Shown one piece after another: positions 53,001-61,374 of a stretch of 64,000 bases of DNA. The position numbers and the translations under genes are program-made. The DNA comes from Bacteroidota bacterium. Its GTDB lineage: Bacteria > Bacteroidota > Bacteroidia > Chitinophagales > Chitinophagaceae. The stretch lies in contig JAFDXG010000179.1 in the NCBI GenBank assembly GCA_018268105.1, positions 1 to 64,000 of the forward strand. The letters run 5' to 3'. Each line of letters begins with the position of its first letter. Position 1 is the stretch's first letter. Below the pieces are notes generated by a model, which was not told the origin of the DNA, ran no database searches, and saw only the letters and a program-made list of their open reading frames with translations.

Positions 53001-53608
53001 CCAACTTTTATAGTCTTTGTCTGGTAACCTATAAAAGAAAGAATCAATTCCACATTATTTGCGGAAGACACTGATAGCTGAAACCGTCCGTCAGCATCAG
53101 TAGTGGTTCCATTCTGTGTGCCTTTTATTAAAACACTCACTCCTTCCAGGGGTTCCTTCTTATCATTAGTCACCCTTCCTCTCAAAGTGATATCAACAGG
53201 TGGGGTTTGTATCTCCTTCAATGAATGCTCTACTGACGGGATATGCTTTGCCGCCAGTTTTATTACAATAATCTTTCCGATAACCTGGTAATCAAGAAAC
53301 TGACCGTTGAGGCAGTGATCCAATACCTCCGGGATGGAAGCATCCTTCACATTGATATCAACCGGGTGGGAAGTTTTCAATATAGATTCATCCCAGATAA
53401 AAGAAAATCCTGTCTGCAGTTTTACCTGGTTGAACACCGTTTCTAATGGAGCATTTTTGAGCGTCAGAGTCACTTTTTGAGCAACCCCTTTAGCATTCAC
53501 ACAGAGGCTTACTGCGATTAATAATACTGTTAATTTCATTGCCAACAGCGTTTGGTTTGGTATCCGGGTCAGAATATACCCGGTATTACAAAGAGCTTTA
53601 AATTGCAT
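50036..53608 (-). CDS. STN-containing SusC/RagA-type TonB-dependent receptor (signal-transducing)
   Basis: This 1,190-residue SusC-family receptor has a signal leader (ending GVAQ), an STN domain (about 45-115; LETVFNQVKLQTGFSFIWDES...QVIGKIIVIKLA), a carboxypeptidase-regulatory-like domain (about 140-215; LRGRVTNDKKEPLEGVSVLIKG), a plug (VLIDGVEGNPLFLNPNDIESVSVLKDAASAAIYGARG) and a barrel ending in LSLTF. The STN domain lets it contact the FecR protein encoded upstream, so ligand uptake can release the sigma factor. It is the inducible uptake channel of this locus. Confidence 0.94.
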   Translation of the reverse strand: MQFKALCNTGYILTRIPNQTLLAMKLTVLLIAVSLCVNAKGVAQKVTLTLKNAPLETVFNQVKLQTGFSFIWDESILKTSHPVDINVKDASIPEVLDHCLNGQFLDYQVIGKIIVIKLAAKHIPSVEHSLKEIQTPPVDITLRGRVTNDKKEPLEGVSVLIKGTQNGTTTDADGRFQLSVSSANNVELILSFIGYQTKTIKVGNQTVFEVILEQAVADLTDVVVVGYGTQKKVNLTGAVESVGSEVFENRSMSNTTQALQGAIPNLNLSFEDGKPTRSAAFNVRGMTSIGQGGSALVLIDGVEGNPLFLNPNDIESVSVLKDAASAAIYGARGSFGVVLITTKNPKKGKTTVNYTGNTSIQSLARKPEFVTDGVTWLEHFRAAYYNAQGTVPTSINNNMQYYSDDWLQRMKDWKASGEGPKTEILSNGNYEYYSNTDWMGLLFKDHTFSQDHNLTISGGNDKSDFYISGRLYDFGGIYNFNPDKYRSYNLRGKASLKAFDWLKISNNMEFSSNTYHMPYTASGRSAGIQRYIEVSAFPTMPMYNPDGSNTRGNAYTLGGFVGGNNYQNNDLNLFRNTIGFRTNFFNNSLRIIGDYTFRYDTRDFFYKRVKVPYYQNANAANPSYLGDLNGSIYEWMSHTMYNATNLYAEYEKTFAQKHDIKVMAGWNYETSAYKANSIERNQLLLENAQSVQLATGSSITPGASVANWKTAGVFFRLNYDFDSRYLLEINGRYDGSSRFPVDQQWGFFPSISAGWRLSQERFWKVSDKLFSDVKFRVSYGSLGNGNISPYQFLELLSITNSDLVLDGALNKRTGVPAPIPTGLTWEKATTTDIGIDFKMLQNRLGFNGDYYIRKTNDMYVPGPTLPDIFGAASPKGNYADMTTKGFEITLSWNDQFQLAGSPLKYNIRTTLYDYVSTIDKYYNPTMRFTDYYNGMTIGELWGFRTDGLFQENPDPSKYINTIFNSSADAVWRAGDLKIQNLDGSSDNMITKGKQTLDDPGDMSIIGNTQPRYQYSFTLGAEWNGIFVSAFFFGVGKQDWYPGNESAFWGQYNRGYNQMPAWQLNNYWTEDHRDAYLPRYSQYNGALGYTNYVPNDRYLQKVSYLRLKNIQIGYNLPEKLISKVKMKNARIYLSGENLTSWSPLYKVTKNFMDVSSAIANTDSDLNNSYNQGAGNSYPLLKTISVGLSLTF

Positions 53609-53683
53609 AGTTTTGTTCGGTTTTTGGTTAATGAATAAGCGGTCTTACACGATTGTATTTATGGCATTAACCTAAACTTTCAG

Positions 53684-53708
53684 CCGGGGGCGGTAGTGAC
53701 GCTCCCGG
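53684..53708. repeat. GC-rich hairpin in the fecR-susC gap
   Basis: CCGGGGGC (53684-53691) pairs with GCTCCCGG (53701-53708), one wobble. Five Ts follow on the + strand (53709 on), so it has terminator form only in the direction opposite to the genes. It may limit antisense transcription or fold in the SusC mRNA leader. Confidence 0.5.
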
Positions 53709-53733
53709 TTTTTATTTAGGTATTTTCTGCCTG

Positions 53734-54912
53734 TTACTGAATTATTATTTTACCATGATCAAATCCTGAATTTATTCCGTATTGTTCAAGCGCCTTAAGT
53801 ACATCAGACAAACTAACATCACGGTTGATTGATCCTCCAAAGCTGACTTTTGGCACCCTGTTTTCATACACCACTTCCACATCATACCACCTTGCAATCT
53901 GACGCATGAGCGATGCAAGGTCAGTACCCTTCATCCTGAAATATCCGTCTTTCCAGGACATCACCTGTTCCAGGTCAACCTTGCGTGCAAGGTTTATTCC
54001 TTCCTGTTTTACAATGGCCTGTTCTCCGGGTTTTATTACGGCATGGTATTGTTGATTGGTTACCTGAACAGCACCCTGCAACAGGGTCACTCTGAGGTCA
54101 GATTCATCTTCGTATGCATTTACATTAAAATGAGTTCCCAATACTCTTATTGCAGTTTGCCCTTTATGAACAATAAATGGATTCACAGCATCGTGTGCCA
54201 CTTCAAAGTATGCTTCACCCTCTACGGAAACATTTCTTTCCCTGCCGGTAAAAGAAACAGGATAGGTAACAGACGACCCTGAATTCAACCATACCCTGCT
54301 GCCATCGGTCAGCGTCATATCTATGACCCGGCTCCCACGGGGGTTGGAGAGGGTATTGTAGTTTACTTCGCTGGAGGATGCTTCTTTTCCTTTGTAAGCA
54401 ATCTTGCCATCTGCTAACTTTATCAGTTTCACATTTCCTTGTGTTGTTAAGGATCCACTGGCGGCACTATCTAAATAAATCTTTTGCCCATTGGACAGCG
54501 TGATCATTGCACGGCTGGTTTCAGGTGCATGTATATCGTCGGAGTATGAAACCTGCACTGTTTCCTTTGGCTGTCGCCACTTGTTACCTAAAAAATAATA
54601 ACCACTAATCCCCATCATTAGCAAGACAACTGAGGCAACCGCCAGGCGGCGCCATATTGACCCGGCTGACCTGGCAGGCATTTGATATAAGGGCGATTGC
54701 TTCTTCAGTATTTGCTGAAAAATAAGATCGGCTTCCTTATCAGGAATGTCTTTGTGGTAAGGTAAACTTTCGTACAGGTGATTAAAGGTTTGCGTTCTTT
54801 GGTTTTCCAGTGTTGGATCCAGCCAAAAATGAAATAGTTCAGTTTCTTCAGCGTCTGTCAATCTTTCGTACAGGTATTTCCGGAATAACTCTTCAAAGCG
54901 TTGCTCTTTCAT
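53734..54912 (-). CDS. FecR-family anti-sigma factor
   Basis: About 392 residues, from ATG 54912 (an in-frame TTG at 54924 is less likely). A cytoplasmic anti-sigma N-terminus (FEELFRKYLYERLTDAEETELFHFW) is followed by a single transmembrane helix (RRLAVASVVLLMMGISGYYFL, about 85-105) and a periplasmic FecR domain (GSRVIDMTLTDGSRVWLNSGS, FTGRERNVSVEGEAYFEVAHD). A short STN-interacting C-terminus ends the protein. It would hold the ECF sigma encoded upstream and release it when the STN-SusC receptor is engaged. Confidence 0.93.
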   Translation of the reverse strand: MKEQRFEELFRKYLYERLTDAEETELFHFWLDPTLENQRTQTFNHLYESLPYHKDIPDKEADLIFQQILKKQSPLYQMPARSAGSIWRRLAVASVVLLMMGISGYYFLGNKWRQPKETVQVSYSDDIHAPETSRAMITLSNGQKIYLDSAASGSLTTQGNVKLIKLADGKIAYKGKEASSSEVNYNTLSNPRGSRVIDMTLTDGSRVWLNSGSSVTYPVSFTGRERNVSVEGEAYFEVAHDAVNPFIVHKGQTAIRVLGTHFNVNAYEDESDLRVTLLQGAVQVTNQQYHAVIKPGEQAIVKQEGINLARKVDLEQVMSWKDGYFRMKGTDLASLMRQIARWYDVEVVYENRVPKVSFGGSINRDVSLSDVLKALEQYGINSGFDHGKIIIQ

Positions 54913-55013
54913 AAATAGTTGCAAACTTTATTAATGGCTGTTTTAGACAATGAGTTGCCAGTCTACTTTAGACACCCGGAAATGTATCCGGGGGCCATCA
55001 GGTAAAAATAATT

Positions 55014-55604
55014 TCAGGATACATAAAAATATATCGCGAGCCATACCACATTATCCATCCGGCGTTCGAGGAAAATCCGAATGGAATGAAGCGCCAGCTT
55101 CATATATTTTTTTGAAGTCAGTACAGAAATATTGAGTTGCCCGGCAATAACTTCATGAGGTAAACCCTGTTTCCGGTGTAGTATATATACTTTCTGTTGC
55201 TGAGGCGGAAGCAATCTGACCGCAGTTTCCAGCAACTGCGAATATTCACGGTCGGCTACATCATTTTCAGTGAGACAATTATTGCTTTCATTAATTGTCA
55301 GATGAGTAAGTCCCAGTTTTTCCACTGCCTGTGCACGCAAATAATTAATGGCCGTATTACGGGCTATGGTGCGCAACCATGCATTAAAATAATTGATCTC
55401 ACGCAATAGCTCACGCTTTTCCCAAACTTTTAAAAATACATCCTGTACCAGTTCCTGTGCAGGAATTTCTGATTTGGTAAGGAATAAGCCCAATGTGTAT
55501 ATTTTTTTGCGGTAATGGTCATACACTACCCGAAAAGCAGCTTCATCGCCTTCAGCTACCCGGTGCAACAGGTCTTTCTCATTATGGACGATAATCTCTT
55601 CCAC
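55014..55604 (-). CDS. ECF sigma factor (FecI-like)
   Basis: This 196-residue sigma factor starts at a GTG (55604); no in-frame ATG occurs before the last quarter, so the GTG is needed. Region 2 (YDHYRKKIYTLGLFLTKSEIPAQELVQDVFLKVWEKRE) and region 4 (LLPPQQQKVYILHRKQGLPHEVIAGQLN, then SVLTSKKYMKLALHSI) are complete. It heads the sigma-FecR-SusC-SusD-EEP block and probably turns on susC. The divergent gap 55605-56101 (497 bases) holds the likely control regions of this gene and of the DUF4838 gene; no specific site is recognisable there. Confidence 0.93.
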   Translation of the reverse strand: MEEIIVHNEKDLLHRVAEGDEAAFRVVYDHYRKKIYTLGLFLTKSEIPAQELVQDVFLKVWEKRELLREINYFNAWLRTIARNTAINYLRAQAVEKLGLTHLTINESNNCLTENDVADREYSQLLETAVRLLPPQQQKVYILHRKQGLPHEVIAGQLNISVLTSKKYMKLALHSIRIFLERRMDNVVWLAIYFYVS

Positions 55605-56101
55605 AGCAGTTAAATGTTGAAGTTGAAAAGGATGAAATTATCAAAAAAATGAGTGTGGTACAAATTTTATCAGAGAGGCTTTGGAAAACCGGAGGTTATA
55701 GGTTGTCTGCTTAGGATAATTAAAGAAAATATCGTTTTAGCCAAAGCAGTGTTATGGATGAAAAAAAACTAATTATGCCATACATTCAAATCATCTTACC
55801 CCTTTTTATGATGAGGTTGATTGTGTCTTTACTAATTGACTTTAAAGAACTATAAGCCACATTATTTATAAGTTTCATTTGAGTATAATTTTTAATTATT
55901 GTTCTTCTTTATTAGCAGTAAAAATTGCAATGGTTCTAACCCTTTGTGTAATCCCAAAATCCCTATATGATTATTTAATGCATTATTGTTGACAACAACA
56001 TAAGCGAATGTTTTTCTGTAGGGTGGGGGAGGTTAAGGATAAGTAGCCGGTATGAAAAACTGTCTTTAGTTTACAGTCTCTATATAGGAAAGAAGAAATT
56101 T

Positions 56102-58654
56102 ATGAACAGAAGAATTTTAATAATGTATTTTCTGTGCTTCATATTGTCGGTAGCCTCAGCACAGGAACCTATTAATAAACTGGTTCCAGGGCAATGGTTT
56201 CAATCCTGGCTGCTTGGTGGTCCTGTTCCCCTGCAGGATCATGCATCACCCGAATTATCCCTGCAGCATTATCCCGGGTTTGAAAAAGATTATCTTTTAC
56301 GATCGGGGGGTGAAACTAACCTGAAAATTAAAGCAGGGGATGTGGTGAAAATGAAGCAGAACTCCTTTCGATGGAAGTATATAAATAGCTCAGATTCCAT
56401 TGTTGACCTGGTGACAAATATTTCTAAAATGTCACCTGCTGCAGCCTATGCATATTCGGAGGTGGAATGTTCTGAAGAAGGTATCTGGCTCGCTGCGCTT
56501 GGTACCAATGACGGTGGCAGTTTGTGGATTAACGGTGTGCAGGTATGGGATTATCAACCGGCAAGGGGTATTAAACCCGATGCAGACCTCATACCGGTCA
56601 TCTTGAAAAAAGGGAAGAATACCATTTTACTGAAAGTGGAACAGCGTGGCAATATGTGGGGATTTTGCTTCCGGTTTCACCGGTTTTCGGCAGAAGATGC
56701 ATTACAAAGGGGGAGCTTTTTTAAGATCGTTACTTCTGCTGCGGGGGAAAGCCAACTGATCTCAGATTTTTCAACAGATATTTTATCCAGATTACTAAAG
56801 CAGGTACAGGTTACCATTCGTAACAAACAGGACATTGTAGTACTTCGCGAAATAAGAGAAAAAGCATTTATGGGTTTGCTTGGTTTACCTGCAGCGGATT
56901 ATAAACCACTGACGGCTGAGTTGGAACTTCAACTGAGATCCGGTGAGGTATTGACCCGGAAGATTGATTTTGTTTCAGGTAAACGCATCATATATACTTT
57001 ATTCAGCCAGGGACAATCAAATTATCGAATTATACTTTCTGCCACTGCCTCTGCTTCAGAAAAATGGGCGGCAAAGGAGCTGCAACACTGGCTAAAAGAA
57101 GCCGGCGGTGCTGAACTTCCCATTACTGAACCAGGCAACGGTGATAACAAACCCGGAATAATGATTGGCTATCCGGGATTTTCGATTGCAGGAGAAAAAG
57201 AACCGGATAACAATGACGAATCATTCCGGTATTTTAATTTGGGTGACAACATTTATATCTATGGTGGCAAATCACGGGGAACGATGTATGGAGTCTTTTC
57301 TTTTTTAGAACGTGAATTAGGTTGTCGCTGGTACACACCAACGATTTCGGTTATCCCAAAACGTGAGGAACTAAAGTTTAGCTGGTTCGACCATGCTGAA
57401 AAACCCGGCGTGAGGGTTCGGAATGATTTTTATTTTGAGGCATTTGAACCTGTATGGGCTGCCCGCAATCGCATGAACGGCGCAATGTCTTATCGTAAAC
57501 AACCTGGTGGGGTTGAGGCTTACTGGGCTGTTCATACTTTCTATCCGCTTATGCCGCCGGAAGAGTTTTACAAAAAACATCCTGAATACTACAGCCTGAT
57601 TGACGGGAAGCGTATATATGAACGTGCGCAGCTTTGTTTGTCAAATCCGGATGTATTGCAAATAATAACGCAACGGATTAAGAAAAGAATGCGGGAAAGC
57701 CCTGAATACCTTATTTATGATGTGAGCCAGAATGATTGGGCTAATCCCTGTCAGTGCAATAACTGCCAGTCTATTGTAAAACGATATGGCGGTGAATCAG
57801 GGATCATTATCTGGTTTGTCAACCAGGTTGCGGATGCCGTGAAGCAGGAGTTTCCGGATAAATTCATCGGAACGCTCGCTTATCAATATACCCGTTCAGC
57901 TCCGCTGGATATTGTGCCGCACAATAATGTTGTAGTACGATTATGCAGCATTGAGTGTTGCGTGGCCCACGATTTTCATTGCTCAGCCAATCAGTCCTTT
58001 TTAACTGACCTTAAGAAATGGTCTGCTATTTCACCCCACCTGTATATATGGGACTATGTAGTCAACTTCGGACATTACCTGTTGCCTCTTCCTAATTTTG
58101 AAACACTACAGCCCAAAATCAACACCTTTCAGCAAAACAAGGCCATTGGCATTATGGAACAGGCGGCTTATCAAAGCCGTGGTGGCGAGTTTGCCGAACT
58201 GCGTTCTTATCTTATTTCCAAAATATTGTGGAACCTGAATTGCAATACGGATGAGGTAGTAAATGATTTTCTGTCGGGTTATTACGGCAGAGCCGGGGTG
58301 CCTATCCGTCGCTACTTTGATTTACTGCAGAGCCTGATAAAGCCAGATGTGCATTTTACGTATGGAATTAAACCCACGGATGAAATCTACACCGAAGATT
58401 TTATCCGGGAGGCGGAATCCATTTTCGCAGATGCCGAAAAGGTGGCAGATAATGATGAGATTTTACAGCGTGTTGAACTGGCAGGCTTGCCCATTTTATA
58501 CCTGAAATGTATGCGTTCCCCCGTTTCTGCCAAACATGATGGCAGTTATGAAAAATTTTGCCGTATTGCAGAACGGGAAGGTATAACTCATTATAACGAA
58601 GAAGGCGAATCGTATCTCAAAGCATTTCACAGGGAGATGAATGCCGCACACTAA
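56102..58654 (+). CDS. DUF4838 exported protein, alpha-glucuronidase-like N-terminus
   Basis: This 850-residue exported protein has a signal peptide (ending ASAQ). Residues about 20-210 are beta-rich with a carbohydrate-module pattern (SLWINGVQVWDY, KKGKNTILLKVEQRG). A domain like the N-terminal part of GH67 alpha-glucuronidases follows (SEKWAAKELQHWLKEAGGAE, about 320-430). The DUF4838 region (about 440-760) has SLIDGKRIYERAQLCLSNPD, SQNDWANPCQCNNCQS, SIECCVAHDFHCSANQ and WDYVVNFGHYLLP. DUF4838 proteins are presumed glycosidases without a proven reaction. Several Cys residues (CQCNNC, ECC) might bind metal or form disulfides. It is probably a surface or periplasmic glycan enzyme of the locus. 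Confidence 0.85.
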   Translation: MNRRILIMYFLCFILSVASAQEPINKLVPGQWFQSWLLGGPVPLQDHASPELSLQHYPGFEKDYLLRSGGETNLKIKAGDVVKMKQNSFRWKYINSSDSIVDLVTNISKMSPAAAYAYSEVECSEEGIWLAALGTNDGGSLWINGVQVWDYQPARGIKPDADLIPVILKKGKNTILLKVEQRGNMWGFCFRFHRFSAEDALQRGSFFKIVTSAAGESQLISDFSTDILSRLLKQVQVTIRNKQDIVVLREIREKAFMGLLGLPAADYKPLTAELELQLRSGEVLTRKIDFVSGKRIIYTLFSQGQSNYRIILSATASASEKWAAKELQHWLKEAGGAELPITEPGNGDNKPGIMIGYPGFSIAGEKEPDNNDESFRYFNLGDNIYIYGGKSRGTMYGVFSFLERELGCRWYTPTISVIPKREELKFSWFDHAEKPGVRVRNDFYFEAFEPVWAARNRMNGAMSYRKQPGGVEAYWAVHTFYPLMPPEEFYKKHPEYYSLIDGKRIYERAQLCLSNPDVLQIITQRIKKRMRESPEYLIYDVSQNDWANPCQCNNCQSIVKRYGGESGIIIWFVNQVADAVKQEFPDKFIGTLAYQYTRSAPLDIVPHNNVVVRLCSIECCVAHDFHCSANQSFLTDLKKWSAISPHLYIWDYVVNFGHYLLPLPNFETLQPKINTFQQNKAIGIMEQAAYQSRGGEFAELRSYLISKILWNLNCNTDEVVNDFLSGYYGRAGVPIRRYFDLLQSLIKPDVHFTYGIKPTDEIYTEDFIREAESIFADAEKVADNDEILQRVELAGLPILYLKCMRSPVSAKHDGSYEKFCRIAEREGITHYNEEGESYLKAFHREMNAAH

Positions 58655-58905
58655 AATTTTTCTTCTGTCTAAAAGAGGCTTTCAGTTACCATCATATATC
58701 AAAGCCGGGTTTGGTGTCTGAACCGGATAAAATTCTTTCTGGAATGGCAGTCCGGGTTTCTATCTCCTATTGGTCAAAGCAAGAGACCCGGACGGGAAGA
58801 AAGCATTACATTTACTTCGGGTATTCATTCTTACGGTGTCGTAGCACAGCATATTTTTTAATTGGTATCGAATGGGAACCACTCATTTCCTAAAAATACG
58901 ATTTG

Positions 58906-60237
58906 ATGAAAGGTAGTCAACTGGTGCAGATATTCTGGATATTTGTTTTTTCTGTGGGTTATGCCCAGCAGGGTTCATTTGTTAGTGTCGAAAATCTTTC
59001 CTTTCTTGAAGGAATGACCTGCGATGTCCTGAATGCTACGCGTATCTATCCGGGACAATTTATTTCGAAGGATTTTGGTTCTAATAATACGGGAGGAACG
59101 CTGATCAGACCTGGCGGGAAAGACGCCTATCCTGCCTTTTGGATCCGCGACTATGCTATGTCGTTAGAAACTGGATTTGTTTCCAGGGAAGAGCAATTGC
59201 ACATGTTGTTATTAACAGCATCTACTCAATGTGATCAAAGCTGGATAACACAGGGAGGCAGCCTGGTTCCTGCGGGTGCTATAGCCGATCATATACGCAT
59301 TGACGATAGCAAACCAATTTATTTTCCCGGTACATACAGTTATGAAAAACAGGGTACATCAGCGTGGGGAACCTTACCACCCTATTGTGATCAGTTTTAT
59401 TTTATTCACATGGCTTACTATTATGTAATACACTTTGGAGACAATAAAATATTATTGAAGAACGTGAATGGTACAAAATTAATTGATCGTTTAAAGTCAG
59501 CCTTTCATACTCCTCCTGTCAATGAGAAAAACCACATTGTGTGTGCCACTAATGCAATAAGAGGGGTTGATTTTGGATTCAGAGACGCACAAGTCATTAC
59601 AGGAAATCTTTGTTTTCCCTCTATATTAAAGTACCGTGCTGCCAAAGAGTTATCCGAATTGCTGCAATTAGCAGAATATAATGATTCAAAAAAATACATG
59701 GAAATAGCCTTAAACATCAAGTTTTCATTGCCAAAAATGTTTATGGACAAACGGGGGATGCTGCTTGCTTCTACTGGTAAAAGCAGTCAGCCTGATGTGT
59801 GGTCAACTGCACTGGCGGTTTATTTAGGTATACTTGAAGGTGAAGATATGAAGAAGGCATCCCTTGTGCTGGCCAACGCATATCACGAGGGTACCTTAAG
59901 TAATAAGGGTAATATCAGGCATATCCTTACGACTGATGATTATAATGATAAAACAGCCTGGGAGATCTCTATGTCTGCTAAGAACAGATATCAGAATGGC
60001 GCCTACTGGGGAACACCCACCGGATGGGTATGCTATGCCATAAACCAGGTTGACCCGAAGTCCGCAAAAGCATTGGCGGATGAATTTATTGAAGACCTTA
60101 AAGCTAATGATTACAGAAAGGGAGGGGATTTTGGAGCACCCTACGAATGTTTTAATTCCTCTGATTACAGGCAGAATCCAATATACCTTACAACCGTTGC
60201 ATGCCCTCTGATTGTATTTCGTAAGATGTCAAAATAG
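58906..60237 (+). CDS. Exported six-hairpin-like protein, probable glycosidase
   Basis: About 443 residues with a signal peptide (MKGSQLVQIFWIFVFSVGYAQQ; a TTG three bases earlier is ignored). The body looks like an (alpha/alpha)6 barrel: GGKDAYPAFWIRDYAMSLE, EEQLHMLLLTAS, PPYCDQFYFIHMAYYYV, ATNAIRGVDFGFRDA, QPDVWSTALAVYLGILEGE and YWGTPTGWVCYAINQVDPK. The WIRDY and acidic residues are consistent with glycosidases that clip oligosaccharides. I do not recognise a named family. The 251-base gap before it (58655-58905) holds no supported gene. It is encoded just after the DUF4838 gene and probably co-expressed. Confidence 0.65.
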   Translation: MKGSQLVQIFWIFVFSVGYAQQGSFVSVENLSFLEGMTCDVLNATRIYPGQFISKDFGSNNTGGTLIRPGGKDAYPAFWIRDYAMSLETGFVSREEQLHMLLLTASTQCDQSWITQGGSLVPAGAIADHIRIDDSKPIYFPGTYSYEKQGTSAWGTLPPYCDQFYFIHMAYYYVIHFGDNKILLKNVNGTKLIDRLKSAFHTPPVNEKNHIVCATNAIRGVDFGFRDAQVITGNLCFPSILKYRAAKELSELLQLAEYNDSKKYMEIALNIKFSLPKMFMDKRGMLLASTGKSSQPDVWSTALAVYLGILEGEDMKKASLVLANAYHEGTLSNKGNIRHILTTDDYNDKTAWEISMSAKNRYQNGAYWGTPTGWVCYAINQVDPKSAKALADEFIEDLKANDYRKGGDFGAPYECFNSSDYRQNPIYLTTVACPLIVFRKMSK

Positions 60238-60297
60238 AGAACACAGGTGTATCGTTGTAGTCCTGGGATTTTTGAACTGCCAGTCTGGGTACTGTCT

Positions 60298-60468
60298 TTA
60301 TACCTGCCCTTCATGCAGAGAATCAGGCAGGGGAAAGCGTTTGGCATCCGGTGTGTGGATGATATATTGGAAAGGGGCGGCATCGCCTACTGTTTCGGCA
60401 GTGCCCCCAAGTGTATTGTCGTTTAATGCGAGCATGCCTATGGCAAAATTCACCGCTTCGCTGGTATC
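60298..60468 (-). pseudogene. Possible gene remnant of unknown function
   Basis: The minus strand is open for 57 codons with a protein-like composition (VNFAIGMLALNDNTLGGTAE, GDAAPFQYIIHTPDAKRFPL) ending in a stop, but no start and a stop just upstream; further upstream the pattern IRANSIATPNQSPG continues in another frame. It looks like the tail of a degraded gene rather than a chance frame. I do not recognise the family. Confidence 0.3.
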
Positions 60469-60993
60469 TTAATATTCAATATCCAGCCTGGGCGATGTAT
60501 TCTTATTCATCTTACCCCGGGCTTTGATTGGGGGTGGCGATGCTGTTCGCTCGTATTATGCCGGTATCTTTCTTTTGTATCCAGGGTTCCTGGGACTGCA
60601 TGCCTGCATCATAAAAAAAGGAGTTAAGATTACCCTAATGCCAAACAATAGTTTAGGCTGGGAGATGTGGATATAACCCACATTAAATGCGTGAATGGAG
60701 CGATTATTTTTTACAGCATAATACCAATATTCCACTATCGAACTCACTTGGTTTCCAGGGTTGTGTACCAATTACATTTGGATGAGCATCAATAGCGGGA
60801 TATTTATAGTAGGTGTGTGCAAATACAATCACTAGAGATGGGAAAATTCCAATTCCTGATATTAAAAATATGAGATTAAGTAGTGAAAGTGTTGAGCAAA
60901 AGAAACCGGATGTACCGGCCATGAAGGGATAGGTTTTTTTTTGCTGCATGCCTTTATCAAAGCAGCCAAACGAAAGACGCCCCATATACATAT

Positions 60994-61134
60994 ATGATGC
61001 AACCACCAGAAGCAGTATACTCCATTAGTGCAGAATCAATTGAATTAGGAAGTCCAACCGTGGAATTCCCTGATGTTAAGGCAGGGAAATGGATAAGTGG
61101 AGAAAGCTACTTTGCAGTCTTTGATGAATACTAA
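60994..61134 (+). pseudogene. Short C-terminal-like ORF of unknown origin
   Basis: 46 codons from ATG 60994 to TAA 61134 read MMQPPEAVYSISAESIELG and then SPTVEFPDVKAGKWISGESY, ending FAVFDEY. The composition is protein-like, but no longer gene precedes it. It could be the tail of a lost gene or a very small protein. The rest of 60238-61363 shows no other feature except the direct repeats before the next SusC. Confidence 0.25.
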
Positions 61135-61289
61135 AAAATAATCACTTTTTTTTGTAGCCAGCCTTTTTTACAGCCAGCCATTTTTGCTAATGTCTTTCGC
61201 TTACTTTTCTGTTTTAATAAGATTTTGAAAGTATAAAAGTAAATAAAATAAAAAAATTTGGTTTGTAATAAAGATAAATTTAATTTTAT

Positions 61290-61374
61290 AAATGAAACGA
61301 AAATTAATTTATTGATTAAACCTTTCGTATTGTTTTATTTGATTAAACCAAAATAATTTGTAAATGAAACGAAA
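61290..61374. repeat. Paired direct repeats in the leader of the third susC
   Basis: AAATGAAACGAAA occurs at 61290-61302 and again at 61362-61374, the second copy containing the SusC start codon. TTGATTAAACC occurs at 61312-61322 and 61339-61349. The duplication of start-region and upstream blocks may reflect slippage or a regulatory repeat. Confidence 0.6.

Noticed and set aside
58711..58893. 60-codon open frame between DUF4838 and the six-hairpin-like gene
   Set aside because: No protein-like pattern or family was recognised, and it has no start context; treated as leader sequence.
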